64,000 nucleotides of DNA from Hofstenia miamia (GCA_900660155.1 CABFPE010000338.1:682167-746166); one strand, 5' to 3'; counted from the first letter of the stretch, positions 1 to 12,170 are shown. Notes: a model not told the origin generated them from the sequence alone. Translations and numbers: made by a program.

Positions 1-32
<32 letters not shown>

Positions 33-57
33 ATATAGATATAGATATAGATATTTC
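1..57. repeat. AT microsatellite grading into an ATATAG-type repeat
   Basis: Pure alternating AT for about 29 bases, followed by short ATAGAT-type repeats. Simple sequence in the intron before the first visible exon. Confidence 0.9.
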
Positions 58-102
58 TGCAATATTAATACTTGACTATACATCTCTTATACAAAGCTCG
101 AT

Positions 103-577
103 CCCAGATAGAACATTTTCATCGTTACGACGTCGGTTTGACGTCGTAGTAGCGTAAATATGTCGTTCAATAAATATGTGTATCGTTTTAGTGTCAATAT
201 TTTGGCGTAAATTTTACAAAGTATTTATTGCTAGAATTTTATTGTCTTAAAGTATTTCGCAACTTAAAATTATCAATCTCAAATATAACACAATTATCCT
301 AAATGAAATGTGTTTTCTACAATAGCATTTATTATAAAAACTGCAAATGTAATTAATGCTTTTGTACAAATCAATATATATAATTTTTAAGAAATTCTAG
401 AAGAATGTTTGCATGTTAGTTGAAAGCGCATCCAATATTTCATTGTACAAATAGAAATCAGTTTGTTTCCTTAATAATTACATGTTCTGTGTCGTTTTAG
501 TAGCGTTTGATGTTGCAAATAACGATGTCGTTTTGGTATTAATCTAACGTCGTTTTGATGGCTTTCTTCTTACTGGG
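103..577. mobile_element. Non-autonomous DNA transposon (MITE) with CCCAG ends
   Basis: The left end reads CCCAGATAGAACATTTTCAT and the right end, on the other strand, reads CCCAGTAAGAAGAAAGCCAT, giving imperfect terminal inverted repeats. An AT dinucleotide flanks both ends, a possible 2-bp target duplication. Just inside both ends there are repeated CGTCG/TCGTTTT words (for example near 130-150, 490-500, 527-535 and 550-556), a subterminal-repeat layout. No coding capacity is visible. The right end is about 20 bases from the 3' splice site of the first visible host exon, so the element borders its branch-point and pyrimidine region. The superfamily is not identified. Confidence 0.6.
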
Positions 578-596
578 ATGTTTCAATTGCTTACAG

Positions 597-754
597 TGTT
601 GTATTTAGGGATAACGTGGTTGAAGGAATATGGTCAGTTGCTATCATGTCTTGCAAACACTTTGAACTCAGATAAAAACTGTAAGCTCTATGTGAAAGCC
701 GTCACAGATATTGCTGACATCATTGATGTTTTTATCAATGATATAAAATCGCAG
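597..754 (+). CDS. Host gene exon 1 of those visible: I-BAR-like coiled coil (BAIAP2/IRSp53-like protein)
   Basis: The acceptor is TTGCTTACAG before 597 and the donor is CAG/GTTATT after 754. The exon enters with two bases of a split codon and then reads 52 codons (LYLGITWLKEYGQLL ... NDIKSQ), all helical and amphipathic, ending in phase 0. Spacing and residue pattern resemble the IRSp53 IMD region around its GYFDALVKMGELA segment, where the domain packs into an antiparallel helical dimer that binds PIP2 membranes. The start codon must lie upstream of the window. The assignment rests on the whole exon series, especially the SH3 exon at 38308; this exon alone would not identify the gene. Confidence 0.72.
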
Positions 755-1299
755 GTTATTTTTCAAAATGACTTTCAGCATGTTACTGTATTTAATTCCT
801 AATATTTTTTAAATTCAACTTTATAAAAATTTAAATACAAAATAAATATTTATAATGAAAGTATTTTTTGTTAAGGAAAATTGAAATCCATTGGACATTT
901 TTCAGCTGTCGTTATCATTTGCGTTTAATGCATTCAAAATTTGATTTTATAAAAAATCAGTTATTTTTCAATGGCCAAATACGTTCCTATAGCTATGGGA
1001 ACATGAAGTATTTTTTAAACTGGAATCGTTTTTGGTAAATCAAATTTTTCTGTACATAATATTTTGCTTCTTATAAGAATAGGTAATAAATACAATTTGC
1101 TAAAATAATACCGGCAGTAACTTTTATTCTATCATTTTTGCCTCTAAATATTTACGTAAAAATATAAATAATTTGGGAAAAGATAATGTTTGCTATTGAA
1201 ATTTAAATTATTCTATGCTTTATGCATTGTCTCTTCATCTCAATAAAATAAAGAATTTCTATGTATTTTTTATTGTGAATAACTAATCATTCTTTATAG

Positions 1300-1416
1300 T
1301 TGGTATTGTTGTCATCAAGTATTTGCACTGCGCTCGCGGACAGTATTGAAGAAATGTCAAAAAAGATTCCCCCAGCAATAAAACAGTATCGAGAATCTTC
1401 TAAGCAGAAAAATACG
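1300..1416 (+). CDS. Host gene exon 2: I-BAR-like coiled coil
   Basis: Acceptor TTCTTTATAG and donor ACG/GTAAGT (consensus). The exon is 117 bases, 39 codons, phase 0 at both ends, and so joins exon 597-754 in frame. It reads LVLLSSSICTALADSIEEMS then KKIPPAIKQYRESSKQKNT. The KQYRESSKQK part lines up with the KKYQTEQRSK segment of the IRSp53 IMD (recalled from the family). The reading frame continues past the donor for about 120 bases only by chance. Confidence 0.75.
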
Positions 1417-1550
1417 GTAAGTAGCATTACATGTAGTGTTATTAAGCAATTCGTATTTAAAAATAATTATTTACTAAATATTTATATATTAATTTTTGAA
1501 TTTCATGGAATNATAAGCTACACTAAATATAAATGATCTTATTACATACA

Positions 1551-2614
1551 CTTAGAATAAATTTAATGTCATCATGCTTTGTTGTCGATTTAATAATTTA
1601 CCATTTGCTGTTTCTTTTATATATATTGCCTCTGCTATTTTCGGATGTTCAGTTCTTAGTAAATTTTTAAATTGATCTTCCTTAGTTTGATGGTGATGGG
1701 TAAAAATTTCTGAATTTAGATGACCTCTTAAATGCTCATTGGATCTCATTCCCAGATGTCACTCAGTTTCACCGATATATGATTTATCGCGATCAGCATA
1801 TGTATATATTTAGAGTAGACTAGGGATAAAACTAAGTTTTTTGGGATATTTTTTTTGTCATAAAACATATCTTTTGTTTTAAAAGATATAAAAATCGGGG
1901 TGATCTTAGTAAATTTTAGTTTTGTATTCAGATTTCTCACTCCTTTTATAAATTTCTCAACTGGTTACTTAGATATGGTATTTTCAAATATACTTCAATT
2001 TTCGTTTCTTTGTTGGTTTTTTTCACATATTGCTGGTTTTCTTTGCAGTAATCATTTTCAACTAGATGATCTGAATATTTTCCTAAGATTATTTTGAGGA
2101 TATCCATTTCGTTCTAAGATGGTAAAAATTTGATCAAAGGCATTAGCTATATGTTCGAATGTCGAACAGATCTTATATGTTCGATCAAATAATGCCTTAA
2201 TTGTAATCAATTTATGTGAGACATTACAAGTAGAACTATATGGTATGTATAATCCCGAGTTGGTTTCTTTTATATGCCAGCTTGTTTCATATGATGTGTT
2301 AAAGTTATGAACACAAACATCTAAAAATACTAATTTTTTTTCCTTTTGATCTTCTTTTGAGAATTGGATTTCAGAAATTTGGTTATTAAGATATTCTATG
2401 AAAATGTTTGATTCCTCTTTTGTTACTGAAAATTGCAAAAACGTCGTCCACATATCGTATGTAAAGTTGAGGATTTGTTACATTAAAATTGGTGAAGTTA
2501 CTTTCAATCATATCCATGGCAAATGCAGCAATGGTAGGTCCTAAAAGAGAACCTCCGGCAACTTGGCGATACAATTTATTATTAAAAATAAACGGTATGT
2601 TGAGAAAACACATA
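1551..2614 (-). mobile_element. Penelope-like retroelement fragment (RT and GIY-YIG parts)
   Basis: On the minus strand, 2386-2613 carries reverse-transcriptase motifs: YRQVAGGSLLGPTIAAFAMD and the catalytic YIRYVDDVFAIF. Downstream, 1552-1749 carries the end of a GIY-YIG endonuclease: NEHLRGHLNSEIFTHHH followed by KIAEAIYIK. This order (RT then C-terminal GIY-YIG) is diagnostic of Penelope-like elements. The copy begins next to a TA microsatellite, so its 5' half is missing, and the reading frame is broken in several places. It sits in the intron after exon 1300-1416, in the orientation opposite to the host gene. Confidence 0.85.
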
Positions 2615-2617
2615 TTT

Positions 2618-2620
<3 letters not shown>

Positions 2621-2666
<46 letters not shown>
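2621..2666. repeat. TA microsatellite
   Basis: About 46 bases of alternating TA at the truncated 5' end of the minus-strand Penelope fragment. Similar TA runs lie at 3726-3746, 4577-4602, 12252-12281, 26588-26603 and 56667-56702. Confidence 0.9.
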
Positions 2667-2668
<2 letters not shown>

Positions 2669-3773
2669 TCAATATGATCTATGTCGTGACAATCGGCTTC
2701 GATATAATTGGTTTTGATCTGCGACTCTCATTTTAGCTTCTTGCTTCTTTTCAATTGGGGCTTCAGTTGGGCTAAATTATATTTACATAAATATATATTT
2801 CAAAACACAAATTAATAAGACCCAATTGAAGTAACCCAGTAATATGAGATATTCTTTATCATCAATTTTCATTAAGTATGAACAAAGTTTTGTTCTGATA
2901 ATGAGCATTATATAGAAATTCGGAACTTCTAAGCCCCTGTATCATATAGTGCAGCCACGTTATTTATCACAATTTACAATGAGTTCAGATAATGAGGCGG
3001 TCTAAGGTCCATGGAAACAAAACTACCCTGAAATATTTTGCTTTCTGAAAAAACCTGTGTGAATTCGATCCAAGCGTGCCATGAGCAAAGTCATAGATTT
3101 TCTTAAACAAAACAATGCTCTTTAATATATCTACCAAAACTGTTTCCTTAAGAAGTTACAATAATTCTTTAGGGCATAACAGAAGCTTATTTCAATAAAA
3201 TATTCATTATAGAACCTATAATGCACATTATGATGAATGGCAACACTGATATGCTTCAAAAAGCATCTCTAGAAACTTTTTAAGAAAAAAATTGCATATT
3301 TTTATTAGCAGAGATGGAATCGGATCCGATCGGATCTCGAATCGGTTCGGATCGGATCGGATACGGATCGGATCTTCATTTTGAGAAACTTCTGATTTGT
3401 TTCGGATTCAAAAATTTTTAAAACTTGTGTATTTGTACAGTCTATATATTGTGCACATTTTTACATTGAATCCCAATATAAGTGTGTTAATAATCTCAAT
3501 CTAATTGAAATTTTGTAATTGAATTTCATTGTTCATACAACAGGTTCCGCATTATTTTTTTCAACTAATTATATAATTGGTGACGAATACTTCAAATGTG
3601 AAAATGCGATTCATGTTAGCCATCAAATAATGATAAAATAGTAAAGCAACCAAAAATATTTGTTTGTACAAACTGCAAATGGAAGCAGGGGCGCACCCAG
3701 CTTTTTCGATGAGGAGGGGAACTATTATATATATATATATTTATATATTTTTTTTAAATTGAATACACTATTG

Positions 3774-3806
3774 GACGCGTTTCGATCTTTTATTGATCAT
3801 CGTCAG
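3774..3806 (-). ncRNA. Candidate hammerhead-ribozyme core of a Penelope terminal repeat
   Basis: On the minus strand this reads CTGACGA, then GATC, a 7-base loop AATAAAA, GATC, then GAAA and CGCGTC. CUGANGA plus a short stem II plus GAAA is the hammerhead catalytic core. Penelope-like elements are known to carry hammerhead motifs in their terminal repeats. A clean stem III and cleavage triplet are not obvious here, so activity is doubtful. Confidence 0.4.
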
Positions 3807-3913
3807 AATATTATTGTGACAAGAAGTATAAAATCAACAGCGTCAAAGCAATTTGTAAAAGAATTTATGCAATATCATCTGATTACAAAGTTCTAACATC
3901 AGCACTTGACACA

Positions 3914-4471
3914 TTGTACACAGTTTTTGAAAACAATGGTTATCCGCATAAATTAATGAAGAAAATTTTACAACAAGATAATGAAACAAAGTTAACAACT
4001 CAATTATTGCAAGATCAAGAGAAGCAAAAAATATATTGGAAACTTCCATATATAGAAAACAACATCAAGAAATTGTCAAATAACTTAGTAAATATCAATA
4101 AAAAGCTCATAAGATCAAGACTTATTCCAATTTTAAGTACTTTGAAAACTGAACATCTTTTTAAGAACAAAGACCTCATTACCAAAGACTTAGTTTCTTC
4201 AATAGTTTATAAATATCAATGTGACAATTGTAACAAATTGTACATTGGAGAAACAAGCCACCATTTCGGGAAGCGCATAAAAGAGCATATTAATGGACAT
4301 TTAAATACTGAAATATTTCAACACCATCATGAAATTAAAAAAGACAATTTTAACATCATTATAAAAACTAACAATACAAAAATAGGGGAAGCATTATACT
4401 TAAAGAAATTAGAACGGACCAAAATACTGAACAAGCAAATGAATACATTTCAAAGATTACATCTATTTTAA
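3914..4471 (+). CDS. GIY-YIG endonuclease domain of a Penelope-like element
   Basis: A 185-residue open frame. Residues about 98-118 read YKYQCDNCNKLYIGETS, a CxxC zinc-knuckle-like pair directly before the GIY-type LYIGET strand. This is followed by HHFGKRIKEHINGHLNTEIF, which carries the conserved Arg and His/Glu region, and then KIGEALYLKKLE near the C terminus. Penelope-like elements use this nuclease for target nicking. The preceding 97 residues match the linker between RT and endonuclease. The ATG is internal to the original long protein, so it is not a true start. The frame is open throughout, so this copy is younger than the one at 1551-2614, which has the same tail. Confidence 0.8.
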   Translation: MYTVFENNGYPHKLMKKILQQDNETKLTTQLLQDQEKQKIYWKLPYIENNIKKLSNNLVNINKKLIRSRLIPILSTLKTEHLFKNKDLITKDLVSSIVYKYQCDNCNKLYIGETSHHFGKRIKEHINGHLNTEIFQHHHEIKKDNFNIIIKTNNTKIGEALYLKKLERTKILNKQMNTFQRLHLF

Positions 4472-4572
4472 ATCTTATCATATACAATTATTTTAGTTAA
4501 TTATAAAGTGTAGTTTATAGTTTTGTAAAAAAATTTTCTGGGAAAATATTCGATGATCAATAAAAGATTGAA

Positions 4573-4576
4573 NNNN
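4573..4576. other. Assembly gap of 4 N
   Basis: Four Ns followed by a TATATA-rich run, directly after the right-hand Penelope motif. Confidence 0.95.
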
Positions 4577-6851
4577 TATATACAGTATATATATATATAC
4601 ATTTCATTTTAACCTAACGAATGGAACAAGATTAATGAATGTTCATGTTATCAATTACTAACAATGAATTATATCCCCTTCACCTCACCAATGTAGCCAT
4701 TATTAGGCTGAGTAACATACTTATTGTTCCTTAGAGCAATGGGTGAGGCGAGTTTCGAATACAGGCTGATGCACTGCTTACTGTTCCAAATTTCAATAGG
4801 AAGCACTTCTTTCATTTTGTAGTAAGGTGATCTCTAGATATTTTTTACCGCCTTAGAGTTTAACAACTCTAATCAAAAAATTTATGCCAATCCCTGCCCA
4901 GCATGAATCCACAACAACCCATTTAATTCCAATTGTGCATATTTTCATGAGATTTTTTAGGAGGTTTTCTACAATATTGCGGCTTGCTAGATCAAAGTAA
5001 GGTATCTTAGAATAGAAATTATGAATTAAATCTGGACATTGAATTGAAAATAATAAATTCAGTTCTTCAATATACAATTTCAAAACGTTAAACAAATTGT
5101 ATTGCATTCACTAAAACTGTGGTCTATTTGTTCAATTTCAACCTATCTTTTCCAAATGTTTAGTCCAAATTTCATTCAAAATGGCCTAGTTTCACTTGAG
5201 TAGCGCTGTTAGTTGCTCCTCGTCATAAATTACAGGCACGCAGGAGTATGCAATTTTTAATTGGAACCCTACAAATAGATTTTTTTACTTTAGTAAATTA
5301 ATCAATTTTTGTGTTTCAGACAATAGATTATTTCCAATTTTTGGCAATAGTTTAGAATGAAAATATCAAATAACAAATAATAAGTTAACTAGTTTGGTGT
5401 CAATAAAAATCAAACATCTGTTAGCACTAAAAGAAATTGTTCTAGAAAATCAAAAGTTAGATATTGCTAATGGGAAATTTGGTTCTGCCATAGATACCTT
5501 ATGTAAACGCTGTGATCATAGTTTAATTTCTTTAGGTTTGACATGACAAGATGAGGTGTCCGACAGAATGTCACAATGGTGTGAAATAAGGTTAATGTTA
5601 AGCCTTCAATATACATAAAACATTGAATTGGGTGGTAGAAGCATGATATATTTTTTGGTCATCAAATTGAGCAGTACACTCAACAGCCAATACTATATAA
5701 CTTTACTAGACAGGATAATAATGCTTCTGGAATCAGAAATTGATTACATATTTCAGGAAGATTTAAGTGAATCATAAATAATTTATATATTTCAATAATT
5801 TGTAAAGTATTCAATAGGTCAATTAATTTCCAATTACTGCATTAATTGCAACATCAAGTTAATATTGTCTACCCCTGCAGACATAGAATAGAGCCAATAC
5901 ATATTATATACTATGATTATTATAGGTAGGGCAGTGAGCAGGGTTTTACACCAGGGGAATATCTCCGCCATAAGTAACCAAAAGTGGGCCGAAGCCCCCC
6001 AAATTCTTTGGAAATATTGATGCATTCGACGCTAAGAAATGCATTTCATCAACTTAGTTTATAATTTTTTATATCTTTTACCAAAAATATTTTTATTTAA
6101 CCAGTCAAAGGCAGTTTTGAAAATCTGACTGAGAGACATTCCAAACCTTGCTTACGCCACTGGTTCCATACAAATATTTCATGAGGAATGCAAGCAGCTC
6201 TGCTCTGTAGAGGCATACTATTTATAGGGTATTAATTTATTTAATGTTGCTGCTATATAATCTAAAATTTTTAATCCAATTTAGTATCCAATTTTAGTGA
6301 AATAAAAAATTTTTTATTTAAATGTCAAATTTTGTTTGAAAAATTAATTTTTTCTATCACGGATTTTAATACACTCTACAACAATTTCTTAATATTTTGC
6401 AATATTAATTTTGGGGTGGTGAAATTTTCAATTGGTTATTTTTGAATTTCGATATAAAAAATTAATACGGGAGGTAATGCTATAAGAAACTCAACTATTT
6501 AAACTCTATAAATATATTATGATTATAGTTAATGACAATTTAAGGAACTAGATAATTACAAAACTTACAATTAGTTTGATTTGCATGCACTATTTCGTAA
6601 GTATATGTCCATTTTTCATCTCAAGTTAGTGTTGAAGCACTTAAAATTTTCTATTTGCATTTAAAAAATATAAATATTTCTTAAGTCCATGTTTATTTAT
6701 TGTTAGAATACTTGTTTAAATTCGGATCCGCTTCGGATTGAAAACTAAATATTTTTTAGAAATTCGGATAGGATCGGATCCGGATCTTCAAGTTTCGCAT
6801 CCGAATTGGATTGGATCAGATTTTAAAATGTTGGATCCGATTCCATCTCTG

Positions 6852-8717
6852 TTTATAAACTGACTTACTTTTTAAGTTTATTTAAATTTCATTTATGAAG
6901 TGTTTCTTTCAAAAAGTGCGATAAAAAGAAATTGATGAGCTAAACAAGGCACGATTTTGTTTAGAATAGTTATCTTTTCTTCTTCAACATTTCTAATAAA
7001 CTTTTAATAACAGCACTTCGTCTTTATAGTTCACATTTTTTAGTTCCTAGGATATGAATGCTTTATAAGACAATATGAGGTATTATTAATACTACTCAAA
7101 TGTATATATTATGCTCAATTGCTAATTGAGCAAACCATATATGGGTTGCACTTTGTTTGCAATTTCATGCATGAATTAGGGTGTATTTGAATTTTCTTAG
7201 AAGCATTGCTTAAGACATTTTTGGAATTGTCCCGCTTGCGTTGACTACTATAAATTTTTCTGCTTGCTATGGGACTGTAACATGGCCCTTTCGTAGCAGG
7301 TTCATGTGCACCTGTTCCCCTCTTACCTGTACCCATTAAGGTTACATCATTACTCCGCGAAAAACTAATTCATTAATTAGTCTAACCTTTAAATACACTT
7401 GAGTAATGTACACGCATGATGTACTGAGACTTGCAACATTGAGGTAAAATTAGTTAATCAAGCATGAAATATTTAATGACACTAATAAAATTTTCTTAGG
7501 TATTCTACCTCAAGTGAACCTAATTGAAATCTAACTATCTACTATGTATCTATCTATTATCTCGCGAGCTAAATCTTTGGCTCTCACTAATTTTAACCAA
7601 AAAATCTCTAAGCCATTTTAAATTTATTTTGAATTCAACTTTATCTACTATAAATTCTTTTTCATAAACTAATAATTTACATCAAGCTTTAGGAGCTCGG
7701 CCAATTTAGGAAAATATCTATTCGTTTCATAATAAATGAGTTTAATGAGTTTAACAATTGCGTTTTTTGGTTGAATTTCTAAAGAAAGTTTCTGAAAATT
7801 ATTAATATTACCTTGTAACTGTTTTTCATGTAATATATTTGTTTCATGTCTTAGCTCATCAAATGTGTGGTTTACAAATCCAGTCAATTTTTCAGTTTTG
7901 ATATAAGTTCATTTTTAATCATAAGAGTCTCCAAGGTTTGAATTTCAGTACAATGAGGATGTTTAAGAGACTATGTAGTTGCTTCTTTGTCGTCAACAAA
8001 TTATGAATAAATTTTCTCAATTTAGTACTCAGAGTAACAAGTAAGTGCTGATGGTCCGAAGTAGGCTTTTGAAAGATTGATGTACGTGGGTTATAGCGAG
8101 GTTGATATAGATAAGCACACTAAAACAAAAATGCAAGGTACGCTTCGGCTAATCCTTTTCGAACAAAGACAAAGTCTACCAATTTAACAAATATATACAC
8201 ATTTAGGGTAGCACCACATTGTTGCAAGTTGGTATTTATCTTCTAACTTAGTTTCAGAAATTTGTGTCTACGTTATACCAAACTTGGAAATAGTAAATAT
8301 TTTAAATAGTGACCATGAAAACCAACTATTTTTTACAGCAGAGCCTCTAAATTTATGGTTCAATTTTAACTCAATTAAAAAGTTAAAAGAAAATATTTGT
8401 GAAAATGTTCTAAATCGTTACATAGCAACTTTGTGTTTTAAAAGTTTTTAAATTTATTGATACTGTGAAAAAATATTTTGGGTTTCAGAAATTGTGTTAT
8501 AATTAATCCAAACTATGATTTTAATTAGTTAATTTCAAGCTGAGGCTTCTCATAATACAATTGATTACAACCTATATTTAGTGTTTTACGGGCAGTAATT
8601 CTTTAATTAAAGACGAAGTGTTTTAATTTGGTATATTAAATTTTTAAAATGTTTCCAACTTTAGTAAAATTATAGTAATTATAGTCACTACAAAAGCTTT
8701 CTAAAGACATGCAAAAG
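6852..8717. other. Intron sequence, no feature recognised
   Basis: AT-rich DNA between the hAT-like element and host exon 8718-8786. Short minus-strand frames at 7115-7336 and 7669-7887 have no motif I recognise. No RNA gene or clear repeat end is seen. Confidence 0.5.
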
Positions 8718-8786
8718 TACCAGTCAAAAGTAGACAAAAGTTCTTCCCGCAAAATGAAAGAAAAGAATTATTACAAATACAGAGAG
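8718..8786 (+). CDS. Host gene exon 3: I-BAR-like coiled coil
   Basis: The donor GAG/GTTTGT follows 8786. With the acceptor GCAAAAG before 8718, the exon is 69 bases (23 codons, YQSKVDKSSSRKMKEKNYYK then YRE) and keeps phase 0 with both neighbours. An alternative acceptor (CTTTCTAAAG before 8707) has the better pyrimidine tract but would change the phase, so the 5' edge is uncertain. The Lys-rich helix corresponds in position to the LDKCQAELKKLRKKSQ region of the IRSp53 IMD. Confidence 0.6.
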
Positions 8787-9821
8787 GTTTGTCTTGAATT
8801 AGTTTACAGGAAATTGAAGTATTCATTAATATTCTAATATACAAATATGAGTTAAAATAAGAACAAAATCTTCACCATATATTCTTGCACTTCACTTTAG
8901 GATTATTGGAAGGTAAGTTGTTTTACACTGAAGTCATCTGTACTTAATTTTAAATATAGTTTAAAAACATACAATTAGTTTGTGTAGGCTTTGTTATTGA
9001 CAAGGTCTATGTACACTTTGTCACTTTTTGAGAACCACACCCCAACGACCTATTGACCCACTAACAAAGATAAGAATAGTAAATCTTACCTTTTATCATT
9101 TGCTACGCAAACAATTTTAATCCATAAATTATTGTACTTTCCTCCAATAGAGAATAGCACTTTCTGAAATTCTTTGAGCTGACACCATTGTAATAATTTT
9201 GAGATAATATGAAAGCGTACTTAACAATTCCTAACAATTGATAAGCTAACTTCATCTCTGATTACATAGTCCCACATATTTTAGCGTGATGTTGGAAATG
9301 TGTGTTCTAAATCGCGTTTCAAACCCGCCCCATTATAGATTATCTGAAATGGTCTGAATTCTAGCCTGCTCCATCAAAATTCTGTAAGCGAACAGTCAAT
9401 ATAAATGTCTTGTATTTGAATTTGATGATATATATTTCTTTCAAAACTCAATACTAAGCATAGCAATAATTAATCTTTCTCTGGGATCCTAGTTCAATTT
9501 GGAGCCTTGATTGCTTTATGTAGGGGTTAACAATTGAAATCTGGCTAAGTTTAATAGCGGACTGACTACTGACAGTTTCATTAGAAACTCTTACTTGGTA
9601 CAAATATGGTTAACAAAAATTATATTAAAAACAGCCATTACAATAATGTATGACCACTTAACAGGGTAAAAATTGTGATTCAACTAGCCTAGTGAACCAA
9701 TTACTCAGTGCGATTTCTTACTGTAAGATATCATAGAATTCCGAATTGCTAACTACAAAGATTTGGAACAAAATTTTATCGTTCATTGGACGGCATTGTA
9801 ATATTAAAAAAATTATTTTAG

Positions 9822-9974
9822 AAGGCGTCTAAGCTAAATGAGTGTGAATTGAGCATCTCACAGCAATCTCAAAAAATTCACAAGTGGATTTTAGCTGAAC
9901 AAACGACACTAATTGAAACATTAGTTAATGGACATATTACACTTGCAGAAAAAATACAAAATGTATTCTTAAAG
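9822..9974 (+). CDS. Host gene exon 4: I-BAR-like coiled coil
   Basis: Acceptor AATTATTTTAG and donor AAG/GTAAAA. 153 bases, 51 codons, phase 0 to phase 0. It reads KASKLNECELSISQQSQKIH, then KWILAEQTTLIETLVNGHIT, then LAEKIQNVFLK. The ILAEQTTLIETLVNGH stretch sits where IRSp53 has its ALTEERRRFCFLVEKQ helix. The length and placement fit the third long helix of an IMD. Confidence 0.75.
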
Positions 9975-12170
9975 GTAAAATTTTATTAATTGTTTTTAGA
10001 TAATTTTGGAAATAGAATAAAAAATTTAAAAATCTGAATAATAATTTTCAAAACATTAATAATAGTTTCCAAAGTATTGATCGTAATTATTTACAAAAAT
10101 TTTAAAAATATAAACATAGATTAGACTTTTATAAAAATCGACAGAAAAATGTTTCAAAAAACTTGAGCATTTGCTTAAGGATATATTACACCAAATATAA
10201 TAGTCCTTATCCTTATGAATACGTCTTCAATGACGTCATTGATTGAGCAATATTGTTAAGTAGCAGTTTTCTTGGCAATGCTTTACATCATTCGCTCTAA
10301 CCAGGTTTTCAGAGGGCTAAACAAATTCTCAATTCCATTGAAAATGCAGTTGATGCAAATTAGTCGTAACCACATGCAATAGAGTCATGATACCCAAAAC
10401 ATATATTTGCAAAAGTTACTCAAGCTTTCATCCTTACATATATATTGTTTGCAACTGTGACACTTAATTAGTTCCAATTGTGTGATAATGAAATTTTATT
10501 TAACTGAATCATTGAATTCAACAGAATGATGACGAATTTGGATACAATATATTTTTTCATTTGTTTGAGACCTGAGTCTTATTTAGCCAGGATTTTGGAC
10601 ATATCTGGCCGTTGGAATGGTTTCTTTTCCGTAGCATGCCGTTGGCTGCGATTACTGATGGAAAACGGCTAAGCCGTGGCGCATGCACTGGCCTGAGAAC
10701 AAGTCTGGAATATGAGCGCTGTTAATAAGAGAATATTTATGAGTAGAAAGTATCTTTATGCATATTAGTAAATAAGAATAATACACTATACTGGCTATTT
10801 ATTTTTGACTAACTTATTTAAAAATATGTTAAATAAATATTAATATTTAAACATTAGTTATCAATTTAAATTAACTTAAAATTAACTAGAAAAGTATTTT
10901 TCAGTACGCAAAGCAATGAACACTTTTAACCCAAATTTAAAACAGAAATTTCCACAGCACACAAAACGTATTGATTTCTAATTTCTCGAACTAACATCTT
11001 AGAAATGCAAAAATTAGCATTCTTATCCTATGCCTATGCACTAGGATGCTTCACTTTTTCAGCATTTTTGAAATCTATTATTTATGAGATGGGATGTGGT
11101 GGCGCTTTAGGAAAAAAGGTTGTGGCTAAATTTTTTGATTATGATGTCACTTTGAAGTTACACCGGTCAATCGAAAATTTCTGGGTTCAATTTTGGTGAT
11201 TTTTGTATAACTCAGTAGCCACTTGTTGCAGCTTTGTAAAATTTGTCTCAAATAACCAGAAGTCCCGAATTACTTATAGTACACTCTGTATTGTGCAGTT
11301 TTTGAGTTGCACACTGGCATGAACCAAACACCTAAACAGGTAGCTCCGATTTTAATGGTATATATAGAAAAAATGAAACAAAATATGTTTTTCGCAAATT
11401 AAATTTTTTCTGATGTGGATAAAGCGGTGAAATCTCTTGACCAACTGATCGACAAGTGAAAAAAGGAAAATTTGTCCCCACGCGTTTTCTATTGACCGTG
11501 CAACCTCAAAATGACGTCATAACTTAAAAAAATTTAGCTCCAATTTCTTTTTCCTAAAACCCTATCATATCAAACCCCAGGCCTAATCGATTTCAAAAAT
11601 GATACATTGCAATATGCAGCTGCAGCACTTATTGAAAATGGTTTGAACAGTATTGTGTTAACAATTCAATCTGAAGACAATGGTGTAACAAATAAGTTGT
11701 GTATTTCAGCTATCTTAATTTACTGCAATCCAATAAAAATAACGTTAGTGGAATTATTTAATAAATAAATGTTGTCTAGCTTATCAAAAAATCAGTAGTA
11801 ATAAGAAAATAACTTATATTTTTATGTTTATGATGTCAATTCTTCCTGTTATAAAATGATAAATACATACCGAGACAATTAAATTACTTGCTAATGATCC
11901 AAAATCTGAAATCTTACTTTCCTCATATATTGTAAATGCATTTTCATTACACATATGCTAACTAAAATTTAATTAATTTTAAGAACTAAAAGCTGTTGTC
12001 AATAAACATCAAAATTTAAGTTTTTGTAATTAAAAACAATTAAGATGTATTTTTGTCTAAAGATCATGTATATATTAGTTACAACTAGGTTCTATTTAGA
12101 AATTCAAAACAAGCGCTTACATTTTTAAGCAATCTAATACACATCTGATCAATATTTACTGTTTCTTTAG
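9975..12170. other. Intron sequence, no feature recognised
   Basis: AT-rich. A stretch near 11330-11560 with a TGACGTCAT word looks like decayed repeat material, but no termini were found. No gene is seen. Confidence 0.5.

Larger units (their letters stand above)
3770..4572 (+). mobile_element. Penelope-like element, 3' fragment with inverted terminal segments
   Basis: The fragment consists of a GIY-YIG reading frame (3914-4471) bracketed by inverted copies of one motif. TTCGATCTTTTATTGATCAT at 3781 has its reverse complement at 4551-4572, just before the 4-N gap. This matches the pseudo-LTR arrangement of Penelope-like elements. The reverse-transcriptase part is absent. The fragment is nested in the hAT-like element 3311-6851. 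Confidence 0.75.
3311..6851. mobile_element. hAT-like DNA transposon remnant with GGATCGGATC-rich ends
   Basis: The left end is CAGAGATGGAATCGGATCCG and the right end is its near-perfect reverse complement (GGATCCGATTCCATCTCTG). CAGAGATGG is a typical hAT terminus. The flanks are TTTATTAG and TTTATAAA, a plausible decayed 8-bp target duplication. The first and last 100 bases are packed with GGATCGGATC-like words (3330-3380 and 6720-6835), as in hAT subterminal repeats. No transposase is recognisable inside. The interior holds a nested Penelope-like fragment (about 3770-4572), a 4-N gap, and otherwise unassigned AT-rich DNA (4603-6718). Confidence 0.7.

Noticed and set aside
2489-2677. + strand open frame ending in poly-(Ile/Tyr)
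   Set aside because: Antisense of the Penelope RT running into the TA microsatellite.
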